From an uncultured Prevotella sp. (GTDB lineage: Bacteria > Bacteroidota > Bacteroidia > Bacteroidales > Bacteroidaceae), in assembly GCA_900315955.1 (NCBI GenBank), contig ONBC01000010.1, positions 1 to 42,780 on the forward strand: 42,780 nucleotides of DNA, in the 5' to 3' direction. The position numbers and the translations under genes are program-made. Shown here in pieces: positions 19,088 to 26,256 of this stretch (the stretch's first letter is position 1; each line of letters opens with the position of its first letter). The notes beneath the pieces are model-generated. The model saw only the letters and a program-made list of their open reading frames with translations, was not told the origin of the DNA and did not search any database.

Positions 19088-20112
19088 GAACAGCAGTAGT
19101 GATCCTCAACTGGAACGGGCAGAAGATGATGGAGACCTATCTGTCCACAGTGGTCAAGTATTCGAAAGATGAGGCTGACGTCTGGGTGGCAGACAACGCC
19201 TCCACCGACGGATCGTTAGCGATGCTTGCCCGGAAGTTTCCGATGGTCAAGACCCTGCGCTTGGACAAGAACTATGGCTTTGCGGAAGGATACAACCGTG
19301 CCCTGGCACAGATTAAGGCCGACTATTACGTGCTGCTCAACTCCGATGTGGAGGTGACCCACCACTGGCTCACTCCGCTCGTGGAGTATATGGATGCCCA
19401 TGCGGATGTGGCAGCCTGCCAGCCTAAGTTGTTGTCAGAGTTTGACAAGGACCGTTTTGAGTATGCCGGGGCTTGCGGAGGATTCCTCGACCGTTACGGA
19501 TACCCTTTCTGCCGTGGGAGGATCTTCGACACGGTGGAGCGTGATGAGGGACAATACGACTATGCGCAGGACGTGTTGTGGGCAACGGGCGCCTGTCTGC
19601 TGATCCGCGCTGCCGACTACTGGCGGGTAGGAGGCTTGGACGGCCGGTTCTTCGCCCATTGCGAGGAGATCGATCTCTGTTGGCGACTCCGCCAGCGCGG
19701 GCGGCGCATCGTGTGCTATCCTGAGAGCGAGGTCTACCATGTCGGTGGCGGCACGTTGCCCAAGAGCAACCCGATGAAGACGTTTCTCAATTTCAGAAAC
19801 AACCTGACCATGCTTTATAAGAACCTGCCCGACGACGAGTTGAAGGGCGTGATGCGCGTGCGTCGGTTCCTCGACTGGCTGGCAGCTTTCGAGATGCTGG
19901 TCCTTCAGCACAATTGGGGTGAGTTTAAGGCCGTGCTCCGTGGCCGCCATGCTTTCCGTCAGTGGAAGCACGATTTTGACAAAGACCGGAAAGAGATCGC
20001 TGCCACGCGGACGCTCAACCCCGTGCCGGAGCGTGTCGATTACAGTATTCTGTGGAGATATTATGTGAAGGGGAGAAAGACTTTTAGTGCCCTCCTCGGC
20101 GGCAGGAGTTGA
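19084..20112 (+). CDS. Glycosyltransferase family 2
   Basis: A 342-residue GT-A-fold glycosyltransferase. It opens with VVILNWNG, followed by ADNASTDGS (UDP/dTDP-sugar site) and the metal-binding LLNSDVEV. FFAHCEEIDLCWRLRQRG is a typical acceptor or catalytic region of rhamnosyl- or galactosyl-transferases. It has no clear membrane segment and probably adds sugar to lipopolysaccharide or capsule at the inner membrane. Sugar and acceptor cannot be told. Its start overlaps mtaB by four bases, implying translational coupling, though the functions are unrelated. A terminator follows. Confidence 0.88.
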   Translation: MRTAVVILNWNGQKMMETYLSTVVKYSKDEADVWVADNASTDGSLAMLARKFPMVKTLRLDKNYGFAEGYNRALAQIKADYYVLLNSDVEVTHHWLTPLVEYMDAHADVAACQPKLLSEFDKDRFEYAGACGGFLDRYGYPFCRGRIFDTVERDEGQYDYAQDVLWATGACLLIRAADYWRVGGLDGRFFAHCEEIDLCWRLRQRGRRIVCYPESEVYHVGGGTLPKSNPMKTFLNFRNNLTMLYKNLPDDELKGVMRVRRFLDWLAAFEMLVLQHNWGEFKAVLRGRHAFRQWKHDFDKDRKEIAATRTLNPVPERVDYSILWRYYVKGRKTFSALLGGRS

Positions 20113-20124
20113 CACCGTAGAGGT

Positions 20125-20179
20125 GGGGTTCATCCCCGCCTTAACCCAATAGGGGTTTCATCCCCGCCCTAACCCAGCA
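20125..20179 (+). repeat. Two tandem ~27-bp repeats after the glycosyltransferase gene
   Basis: The units GGGGTT(T)CATCCCCGCC(T/C)TAACCCA occur at 20125-20151 and 20152-20179 and differ at few positions. They sit between the glycosyltransferase stop and the bidirectional terminator. No coding content. Confidence 0.7.
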
Positions 20180-20210
20180 GGGTGAGAATACCCCCTCTTT
20201 CTTGATACGC

Positions 20211-20237
20211 AAAAAGGCGACCCGTGGGTCGCCTTTT
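20211..20237. terminator. Bidirectional Rho-independent terminator
   Basis: The arms AAAAAGGCGACCC and GGGTCGCCTTTTT pair almost perfectly around a very short loop, with A and T runs on both sides. It can end both the glycosyltransferase transcript (+) and rpsO (-), which converge here. Confidence 0.9.
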
Positions 20238-20279
20238 TGTAGCTTTATCAAACGGTCGGCATCACCGACAACGCTGTTT

Positions 20280-20549
20280 TTACTTACGCAGACCGAGAGC
20301 CTTCACGATCTCACGGTAGCGGTTGATGTCACGCTCCTTGAGATAGGTGAGGAGACGACGACGCTTACCTACGAGCTGAGTCAGAGAGCGAGTGGTCACG
20401 AAGTCCTTGTGGTTAGCCTTGACGTGCTCAGTCAGGTGAGCGATACGATACGTGAAGAGCGCGATCTGTGCCTCTGCTGAACCAGTGTCTGTGGTACCCT
20501 TGCCATACTTGCCGAAAATCTCAGCTTTCTTTTCTTTGTCTAAATACAT
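20280..20549 (-). CDS. rpsO: 30S ribosomal protein S15
   Basis: An 89-residue basic protein with the S15 pattern: TGSAEAQIALFTYRIAHLTEHVKANHKD, RSLTQLVGKRRRLLTYLK and the typical C-terminal YREIVKALGLRK. It binds 16S rRNA early in assembly of the 30S subunit. Length is exactly that of the family. It stands alone as a transcription unit, divergent from typA, with a leader of about 105 bases (see the leader entry). Confidence 0.97.
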   Translation of the reverse strand: MYLDKEKKAEIFGKYGKGTTDTGSAEAQIALFTYRIAHLTEHVKANHKDFVTTRSLTQLVGKRRRLLTYLKERDINRYREIVKALGLRK

Positions 20550-20671
20550 TTGTTGAAAATTGATTAATGTGTTGGTGCATCAAAGACATCCTTTAGTCGT
20601 CTGCGGGCCTTAATCACAACCCCGACAGCCTCGAATGCTCCGGTCTTTCCGGAAATGCGGTTGCAAAGTTA
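20550..20671 (-). promoter_or_regulatory. rpsO promoter and ~105-base leader
   Basis: The minus-strand -7 box TAACTTTG is at 20664-20671, giving a leader from about 20657 to the ATG. The leader begins with a 5-bp hairpin TCCGG-CCGGA (20639-20653) and is GC-rich in its first half, then A/T-rich before the start. S15 represses its own translation through a leader RNA in several bacteria with unrelated structures, so this is a candidate site. Confidence 0.5.
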
Positions 20672-20714
20672 CTAATTTTTTGGCTATCAGCAATGTTTTC
20701 ACAAGTATTTTTTG

Positions 20715-20722
20715 TAATTTTG
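20715..20722 (+). promoter_or_regulatory. typA promoter, -7 box
   Basis: TAATTTTG, 42 bases before the typA ATG and divergent from the rpsO promoter. Confidence 0.6.
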
Positions 20723-20764
20723 CAGCCAAATAGATTTAAGCATTAACAGTTTAAGGTAAAAACG

Positions 20765-22567
20765 ATGCAAGACATTCGTAACATTGCAGTGATTGCGCAC
20801 GTTGACCATGGTAAGACTACATTGGTCGACAAGATGATGCTCGCCGGAAAGCTTTTCCGCGACGGAAAGGATGAGAGCGGCGAAGTGCTCGACTCCAATG
20901 ACCTGGAGCGTGAGCGAGGGATAACAATTCTTTCAAAGAACGTCTCGATACATTGGAAAGGAGTCAAGATAAATATTCTCGATACCCCGGGTCACTCCGA
21001 CTTCGGTGGTGAGGTGGAGCGTGTGCTCAACATGGCTGACGGCTGCCTGCTGTTGGTCGATGCCTTTGAGGGCCCGATGCCGCAGACACGTTTTGTGCTG
21101 CAGAAAGCGCTGAAGATCGGACTGAAGCCTATCGTCGTCGTCAACAAGGTCGATAAGCCCAACTGCCGTCCGGAGCAGGTCTACGAGATGGTTTTCGACC
21201 TCATGTGCGACCTCAACGCCACAGAGGATCAGCTCGACTTCCCCGTGGTCTACGGTTCGGCCAAGAACGGCTGGATGGGCCCCGACTATAAGAAGCCGAC
21301 AGACAATATCGACTATCTGCTCGACAAGATTGTGGAGGTCATCCCGGCTCCTAAGCACATCGAGGGCACGCCGCAGATGCTGATCACGTCGCTCGACTAT
21401 AGTAACTATACGGGTCGTATCGCTGTGGGCCGTGTGCACCGTGGCACACTGAAGGATGGCATGAACATCACCATCTGCCACCGCGACGGCACGCAGGAGA
21501 AGACAAAGATCAAGGAGCTTCATACTTTCGAGGGCATCACACACAAGCGTGTGGAGAGCGTTGACAGTGGCGATATCTGTGCTGTCATCGGCTTGGAGAA
21601 TTTTGAGATTGGTGACACGATCGCCGACTTTGAGAATCCGGAGCCGCTGCCGCCTATCGCCGTGGATGAGCCGACGATGTCGATGCTCTTCACGATCAAC
21701 GACTCACCGTTCTTTGGTCGTGAGGGTAAGTTCTGCACCAGCCGTCAGATCAACGACCGTCTACAGAAGGAGCTGGAGAAGAATATTGCCCTGCGTGTAG
21801 ATGCTGTTGAGGGTTACACCGACCGTTGGATCGTCAAGGGCCGTGGTGTGCTCCATCTCTCTGTACTCATCGAGACAATGCGTCGTGAGGGCTATGAGCT
21901 TCAGGTCGGTCAGCCGCAGGTTATCTATAAGGAGATTGACGGTGTGAAGTGCGAGCCTATAGAGGAGCTCGACATCAATGTGCCGCAGGAATATTCGTCC
22001 AAGATGGTGGATATGGTGACCCGCCGTAAGGGTGACCTCACGGGAATGGACACTGAGGGCGACCGTGTGAACATCACCTTCGATATTCCTTCGCGTGGTA
22101 TCATCGGTCTTCGTACCAATGTGCTCACAGCCAGCCAGGGTGAGGCTATCATGGCTCACCGCTATAAAGAGTATCAGCCTTACAAGGGCGAGATCGTCCG
22201 TCGTACCAATGGTTCGATGGTCTCCATGGACACGGGCACAGCCTATGCTTATGCTATCGACAAGCTTCAGGACCGTGGTAAGTTCTTCATCGATCCGGGT
22301 GAGGAAGTGTATGCCGGTGAGGTTGTCGGCGAGCATGTCCACGACAACGACCTCGTGGTCAATGTCTGCAAGGCCAAGCAGCTCACCAACGTGCGTGCCA
22401 GTGGTTCCGACGAGAAGGCGCATATCGTGCCGAAGACAGTCATGAGCCTTGAGGAGTGCCTCGAGTACATCAAGGAAGACGAGTACGTGGAGGTCACCCC
22501 GAAGAGCATGCGTATGCGTAAGATCATCCTTGACCACCTCGAGAGAAAGCGTGCCAACAAAGACTAA
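20765..22567 (+). CDS. typA: Translational GTPase TypA/BipA
   Basis: A 600-residue ribosome-associated GTPase of the EF-G family, needed for 50S assembly and stress or cold adaptation. G1 is AHVDHGKTT (11-19), the switch region is [12 protein letters not shown]3 is [15 protein letters not shown] and G4 is NKVDKP. After these come EF-Tu-like domain II, the EF-G III/V-like domains and a BipA-type C-terminal domain ([18 protein letters not shown]). Length and motifs are complete. It is transcribed alone and ends at a strong terminator. Confidence 0.97.
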   Translation: MQDIRNIAVIAHVDHGKTTLVDKMMLAGKLFRDGKDESGEVLDSNDLERERGITILSKNVSIHWKGVKINILDTPGHSDFGGEVERVLNMADGCLLLVDAFEGPMPQTRFVLQKALKIGLKPIVVVNKVDKPNCRPEQVYEMVFDLMCDLNATEDQLDFPVVYGSAKNGWMGPDYKKPTDNIDYLLDKIVEVIPAPKHIEGTPQMLITSLDYSNYTGRIAVGRVHRGTLKDGMNITICHRDGTQEKTKIKELHTFEGITHKRVESVDSGDICAVIGLENFEIGDTIADFENPEPLPPIAVDEPTMSMLFTINDSPFFGREGKFCTSRQINDRLQKELEKNIALRVDAVEGYTDRWIVKGRGVLHLSVLIETMRREGYELQVGQPQVIYKEIDGVKCEPIEELDINVPQEYSSKMVDMVTRRKGDLTGMDTEGDRVNITFDIPSRGIIGLRTNVLTASQGEAIMAHRYKEYQPYKGEIVRRTNGSMVSMDTGTAYAYAIDKLQDRGKFFIDPGEEVYAGEVVGEHVHDNDLVVNVCKAKQLTNVRASGSDEKAHIVPKTVMSLEECLEYIKEDEYVEVTPKSMRMRKIILDHLERKRANKD

Positions 22568-22585
22568 ACCATCATTCTGTATATC

Positions 22586-22624
22586 AAAAAGCATCACCGG
22601 CCGAGAAGCCTGTGATGCTTTTTT
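22586..22624 (+). terminator. typA terminator
   Basis: AAAAGCATCAC and GTGATGCTTTT arms form an 11-bp stem, followed by further T residues, 19 bases after the typA stop. Confidence 0.85.
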
Positions 22625-22631
22625 CTTGCCT

Positions 22632-22813
22632 TCAATTCCGCGACACTACTAAAAATCTCTGAGCGTTGAGGCCAAAACCGCCAAGAATGCATTTCTTCTT
22701 GTTCGGACTGGCTTTTTGCCGTGTGCTATCCGTTGGAGTTCCGAACATCAATACCGTCAAACTGCTCGAATACATTGATAAAGGGGTAGGTATGTAAATG
22801 AAGTCCGAGCTTC
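22632..22813 (-). other. Gap after marR with possible gene remnant
   Basis: About 180 bases between the MarR stop and the typA terminator. On the minus strand one frame continues from inside marR to a stop at 22632 (ending ...ILGGFGLNAQRFLVVSRN), and another short frame reads ...LGLHLHTYPFINVFEQFD.... Neither has a clear start or a family I recognise. It may be a decayed gene or plain spacer. Confidence 0.2.
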
Positions 22814-23218
22814 TTAGTTGCAGGAACCTTCTCCCTGTCGGACTGACGGGGTAGAGTTCAAACACTGGCAGAGTACTGGAATCTCTTTGGGCATGGTCAG
22901 CGTGCTTTCCATCTCCTTTATCTTCTTTCTGCCGTTGTCAGAGATGCGAAATTTCTGACAGCGGTTGTCTTCTGAACAAGGCACCCGCAGAATCAGCTCT
23001 GCTTTTTCCAACGCGGCGATTACTTTGGATGCATTGGAGCGTGTCAGCGCCAATTTCTCGGCAATCTCTCCGGCAAGTATCAGTGAGCCGTCGGAGAGGA
23101 GACAGAGGAGCATGGCCTCATTGAGGTTGAGCCCCACGGTCTTCAGCATATCAGTTTCGAAGCTGCCAATGGCCTTATAGACATTGCGCAGCTTCTGAAT
23201 ACATTCAGGTGTTATCAT
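22814..23218 (-). CDS. MarR-type winged-helix regulator, cysteine-rich
   Basis: A 134-residue small regulator. The winged helix is visible as LILAGEIAEKLALTRSNASK (recognition helix ending near 65) followed by ALEKAELILRVPCSEDNRCQKFRISDNG (wing). It holds seven Cys (6, 39, 81, 87, 117, 119, 133), with two pairs of close spacing, unusual for so short a protein. Its ATG overlaps the thioredoxin stop by four bases, so the two are coupled. A role in redox sensing is an inference from this pairing. The C-terminus beyond residue 120 looks irregular and may have been altered. Confidence 0.8.
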   Translation of the reverse strand: MITPECIQKLRNVYKAIGSFETDMLKTVGLNLNEAMLLCLLSDGSLILAGEIAEKLALTRSNASKVIAALEKAELILRVPCSEDNRCQKFRISDNGRKKIKEMESTLTMPKEIPVLCQCLNSTPSVRQGEGSCN

Positions 23219-23712
23219 TTGAGCAGGACCTCATTGACGGCTTCCTTGAGCTGGGCATAGCCCATGGCACCGACATTCTTGGTGGGTGTGCCTGTCTTGG
23301 GGATGAAGAGGATGGTGGGGATGGACTGCACGCCGAAGACGGCTGCCAACTCCTGCTGCTGGTCGACGTCAACCTTGTAGACGTCTATCTTGCCGTCGAA
23401 TTCCTCGGCAATCTTCTCCACATTAGGTGCTGTGGCTTTGCATGGGCCGCACCACGTGGCATAGAAGTCGATGATGGCAGGACGATCGCCCTTATAGTTC
23501 CATTCGGAGCTTGTCTCATAGTCCATAATCTTGCTCTTGAACATCTCGCTGTTCATTTCTACTGTTTTCATTTTCTTGTCTCCTTTAACGTTTTTGTTTG
23601 TAATATGCTTACTGCTGTCTTGCGGCTTCTTTCCGCTCTCCGTCTTGCACGAGCAGGCAGAGGCTAAAAGCATTAGAACAGCTATAGCAAAGAATGACTT
23701 GTGTATACTCAT
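23215..23712 (-). CDS. Thioredoxin-fold lipoprotein
   Basis: A 165-residue protein with a hydrophobic signal peptide and a lipobox near Cys20 (LLASAC), so it probably acts in the periplasm as an anchored protein. A charged linker (23-50) leads to a complete thioredoxin domain with active site WCGPC (87-91) and the cis-proline loop SIPT. An internal ATG at about residue 48 (MKTVEMNSEMF) could yield a cytoplasmic form, as in ordinary thioredoxin. It should reduce disulfides or support redox stress defence. It leads the operon with the MarR gene. Confidence 0.9.
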   Translation of the reverse strand: MSIHKSFFAIAVLMLLASACSCKTESGKKPQDSSKHITNKNVKGDKKMKTVEMNSEMFKSKIMDYETSSEWNYKGDRPAIIDFYATWCGPCKATAPNVEKIAEEFDGKIDVYKVDVDQQQELAAVFGVQSIPTILFIPKTGTPTKNVGAMGYAQLKEAVNEVLLK

Positions 23713-23738
23713 ATTTTGTTTCCTTTGGAAATCATTTG

Positions 23739-23746
23739 CAAAGATA
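23739..23746 (-). promoter_or_regulatory. Thioredoxin-marR promoter, -7 box
   Basis: TATCTTTG on the minus strand, 27 bases before the thioredoxin ATG. Confidence 0.6.
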
Positions 23747-23833
23747 AGGCCAACTTTTCATATAGACAAGTTTTCATTGGAAAATTAAATACTTTTTACA
23801 ATTATTCCAATTTGTATATGTGGCAACAGCATA

Positions 23834-24676
23834 TTATGAAAGCGTGGGATATTGCTTTCTCAGTGCATCGTATTTTTCCATTGTCTTGATCAGGAAGGCT
23901 TTGTAAGCCTCGCTGTCAGGGTTGAAAGGACGATGATTAAGCGCTTCACGGATGGGCTCCCACGCTTTGATGAACGCATGTGTGGCCTCGGAGAAATAAG
24001 TGGCTGCGAGGCGTTCAAAGATATAATCCACTGCCTGGTCGGAAGGATGCAGCATGTCGGGTTTATAGAAACGGTAGTCGCGCAGCTCGTCGTTGACAAT
24101 CTCATACGACGGGAAATAGGCGGCGCTGACATCCTGGTGCCTCTCTGCCATTCTGTCGATCAGCTGTTGTGTTGCAAGGAGCAGGGTGGCTTTCGACAAC
24201 TGTGATTGATGGTAGCCGTATTTGCGATAGCGGATGGGCGAGACGGTGATGATGAAGCGCAACCGTGGGAAGGATTGAAGCAGGGTCGCTATGGCGCGAT
24301 AGAGGCAGTCGGCACATTCAAGGACGGTCAGCTCCTTCTCCTGAAAAAGGCGCTGTGGGCGTTTCTGACAGTTGTCTACTATCTCACCAGTCTCTTTGAG
24401 AATGTAGACGTGGTTTGTACCGAGCGTGAAGACGGCGGTGCCTTGCTCCGCTTGCTCAAAAGGCATGGCTTTGTCTTCCAGGAGCCGGTTTACCGTATGG
24501 AGAATACTTGCCGGATTGTACATCACACCGTAGGGGTTGACGACGGCGCGGAACTTCTCGTCGATGAAGCGCCTGCCGATGTTATCAGCAAAGCAGGACC
24601 CGATAAAGAGCATGCGCTCCATGGGCTCAATCTTCCATTCGCTCTCAGGAATATCTACGATGGTTCTAAACTCCAT
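23834..24676 (-). CDS. GSCFA domain protein
   Basis: A 280-residue protein with the name-giving motif GSCFA at residues 26-30 (MLFIGSCFADNIG). Conserved NPYGVMYNP follows, and HPSDQAVDYIFE near the C-terminal side carries the Asp-x-x-His-like residues of SGNH/GDSL hydrolases. GSCFA proteins are mostly known from Bacteroidota and Proteobacteria and are thought to be SGNH-type esterases or acyltransferases; the substrate is unknown. No signal peptide is seen. It is divergent from the TrmH-type methyltransferase gene, with its own promoter. Confidence 0.85.
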   Translation of the reverse strand: MEFRTIVDIPESEWKIEPMERMLFIGSCFADNIGRRFIDEKFRAVVNPYGVMYNPASILHTVNRLLEDKAMPFEQAEQGTAVFTLGTNHVYILKETGEIVDNCQKRPQRLFQEKELTVLECADCLYRAIATLLQSFPRLRFIITVSPIRYRKYGYHQSQLSKATLLLATQQLIDRMAERHQDVSAAYFPSYEIVNDELRDYRFYKPDMLHPSDQAVDYIFERLAATYFSEATHAFIKAWEPIREALNHRPFNPDSEAYKAFLIKTMEKYDALRKQYPTLS

Positions 24677-24700
24677 TGCTTTCTCATTTGTTTGCTATGA

Positions 24701-24708
24701 CAAAGTTA
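24701..24708 (-). promoter_or_regulatory. GSCFA gene promoter, -7 box
   Basis: TAACTTTG on the minus strand, 24 bases before the GSCFA ATG. Confidence 0.6.
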
Positions 24709-24740
24709 CGGAAAAGTTTGGTCAATCGGTGGGTATTTCG

Positions 24741-24748
24741 TAATTTTG
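24741..24748 (+). promoter_or_regulatory. TrmH-type methyltransferase promoter, -7 box
   Basis: TAATTTTG, 21 bases before the methyltransferase ATG and divergent from the GSCFA promoter 33 bases away. Confidence 0.6.
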
Positions 24749-24769
24749 TGAGAAAAGAGAAGCATAGAC

Positions 24770-25570
24770 ATGGAAAAAGAGATCATAACAAGCACACAGA
24801 ACCCGAAGATTAAACGTCTCATCCAGCTCCAGCAGAAATCGTCGGAGCGAAAGTCGGCGGGGCTTTTTGTGGTGGAAGGAGCCCGCGAGGTGCTTCATTG
24901 CCTTCATTCGGGCTACGAGCTTTCCACTTTGTTTGTCTGCCCCGAGATCCTTGAAGGCTATGAGGGAGCGGCAGAGCTCCTCTCGCTGGTGCGCCAGGGC
25001 CATGGCTATGAGGTCTCCCCTAAGGTCTATCGTCGCGTGGCCTATCGTGAGGGCACGGAGGGTGTCATTGCCCAGATGAAAGTGAAGACGCTGCGTCTGG
25101 ACGATTTGGATCTTCCCGAGAACCCGCTGCTCATGGTTCTTGAGCGTGTGGAGAAGCCCGGTAACCTCGGAGCCGTGCTGCGTTCAGCCGATGCAGCTGC
25201 TGCCGACGCTGTCATCGTTTGTGATCCTTTGACAGATCTTTATAATCCGAACCTTATCCGTTCCAGTATTGGCGCTGTCTTCACCGTGCCTACCGTGGCG
25301 TGTTCTTCAGAGGAATGTATCGGCTTCTTGAAGCGCAAGGGCATCCAGATACTGACGGCACAGCTTCAGGACTCCAGTCTTTATTATGACACCGACATGC
25401 GGCGGGGAACGGCTATCGTCATGGGCACGGAGTCGACGGGGCTCACGAATATCTGGCGCAATGCGGCTGATGCCCATATCCGCATTCCGATGGAAGGTCA
25501 GCTCGACTCGCTCAATGTCTCTGTCTCTGCTGCTATCCTGCTCTTTGAGGCGGTGAGGCAGCGGGGATGA
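24770..25570 (+). CDS. SpoU/TrmH-family RNA 2'-O-ribose methyltransferase
   Basis: A 266-residue SPOUT enzyme. The N-terminal substrate-binding domain begins ITSTQNPKIKRLIQLQ with FVVEGAREV. The knot domain shows the three family motifs: LERVEKPGNLGAVLRSADAA (I), VMGTESTGLTNIWR (II) and IPMEGQLDSLNVSVSAAILL (III). It methylates 23S rRNA or tRNA; RlmB and TrmH-like assignments cannot be separated here, so no symbol is given. It is transcribed alone. Confidence 0.92.
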   Translation: MEKEIITSTQNPKIKRLIQLQQKSSERKSAGLFVVEGAREVLHCLHSGYELSTLFVCPEILEGYEGAAELLSLVRQGHGYEVSPKVYRRVAYREGTEGVIAQMKVKTLRLDDLDLPENPLLMVLERVEKPGNLGAVLRSADAAAADAVIVCDPLTDLYNPNLIRSSIGAVFTVPTVACSSEECIGFLKRKGIQILTAQLQDSSLYYDTDMRRGTAIVMGTESTGLTNIWRNAADAHIRIPMEGQLDSLNVSVSAAILLFEAVRQRG

Positions 25571-25606
25571 GCCTTTACCACGTCCCGTAGTCAGTCCTCG
25601 CAACGT

Positions 25607-26251
25607 TTAATCTGGCCAGTGGTTAGTGAACTTGAAGTTTTTGTAGCGGGCGGCAGGATAAACGAAGATGTTGTCGTTGCTGATGCCCGGATAGAAGTGG
25701 CTGATCTTGACGGTCGTCCAAAAGAACGCTACGCGTACTTTTATGGCGATGGGGTAGTGGGTGCGGCGGTCAAGGACGAGCTTGGCGTGTTTGATACTGC
25801 TTTTGATGCCATCTTTCCCTTCCATCGTGATGACGATGCCCGTTCCTTTGTCGTTCGCCCAACTGTAGTTGTAATCATTGGGTGAGAATGTGAACTTTGA
25901 GAGATACTTGTCTCTCTTGGTGGAGTTGGGGTTATGGAAGTCGACCGAGCGTTTCTTGAGGTCTACCTTGTAGAAGTGTTTCGGGTCAGACCATCCGCAA
26001 TATCGTTTTTCCTGATAATGTTGTCTTTTCCCTTTTACCCATATGGTACCTGCTGTCTTATAAATGCCAATAATATTTACCGAATAGCTGAGCGAGCAGC
26101 CGTTGGGTGACGTGAACATGCGCCAGGTATTATTGAACAGGGCACGCGCTTCTGTGGCATTGCTTGCCTGGGCGCTTATTGGCAAAAAGAGGAGCAACAG
26201 CATTGTTGCCATTGCTCCTTTCCAAGATATTATCTTTGTGGAATTATCCAT
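25607..26251 (-). CDS. LolA-like periplasmic protein
   Basis: About 214 residues from the ATG at 26251 (an in-frame ATG at 26281 would overlap the YfhO gene). A signal peptide (MATMLLLLFLPISAQA) precedes a predicted beta-rich domain (GIYKTAGTIWVKGKRQHYQEK, FHNPNSTKRDKY, TMEGKDGIKSS). This resembles the LolA-type lipoprotein carrier or sensing folds of Bacteroidota. Carrier function is an inference. It starts six bases after the YfhO stop and is probably co-transcribed with it. Confidence 0.6.
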   Translation of the reverse strand: MDNSTKIISWKGAMATMLLLLFLPISAQASNATEARALFNNTWRMFTSPNGCSLSYSVNIIGIYKTAGTIWVKGKRQHYQEKRYCGWSDPKHFYKVDLKKRSVDFHNPNSTKRDKYLSKFTFSPNDYNYSWANDKGTGIVITMEGKDGIKSSIKHAKLVLDRRTHYPIAIKVRVAFFWTTVKISHFYPGISNDNIFVYPAARYKNFKFTNHWPD

Positions 26252-26256
26252 ACTTA

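Noticed and set aside
22632-22865. 77-residue ORF overlapping marR
   Set aside because: No family was recognised, and it overlaps the MarR C-terminus; at most a remnant.
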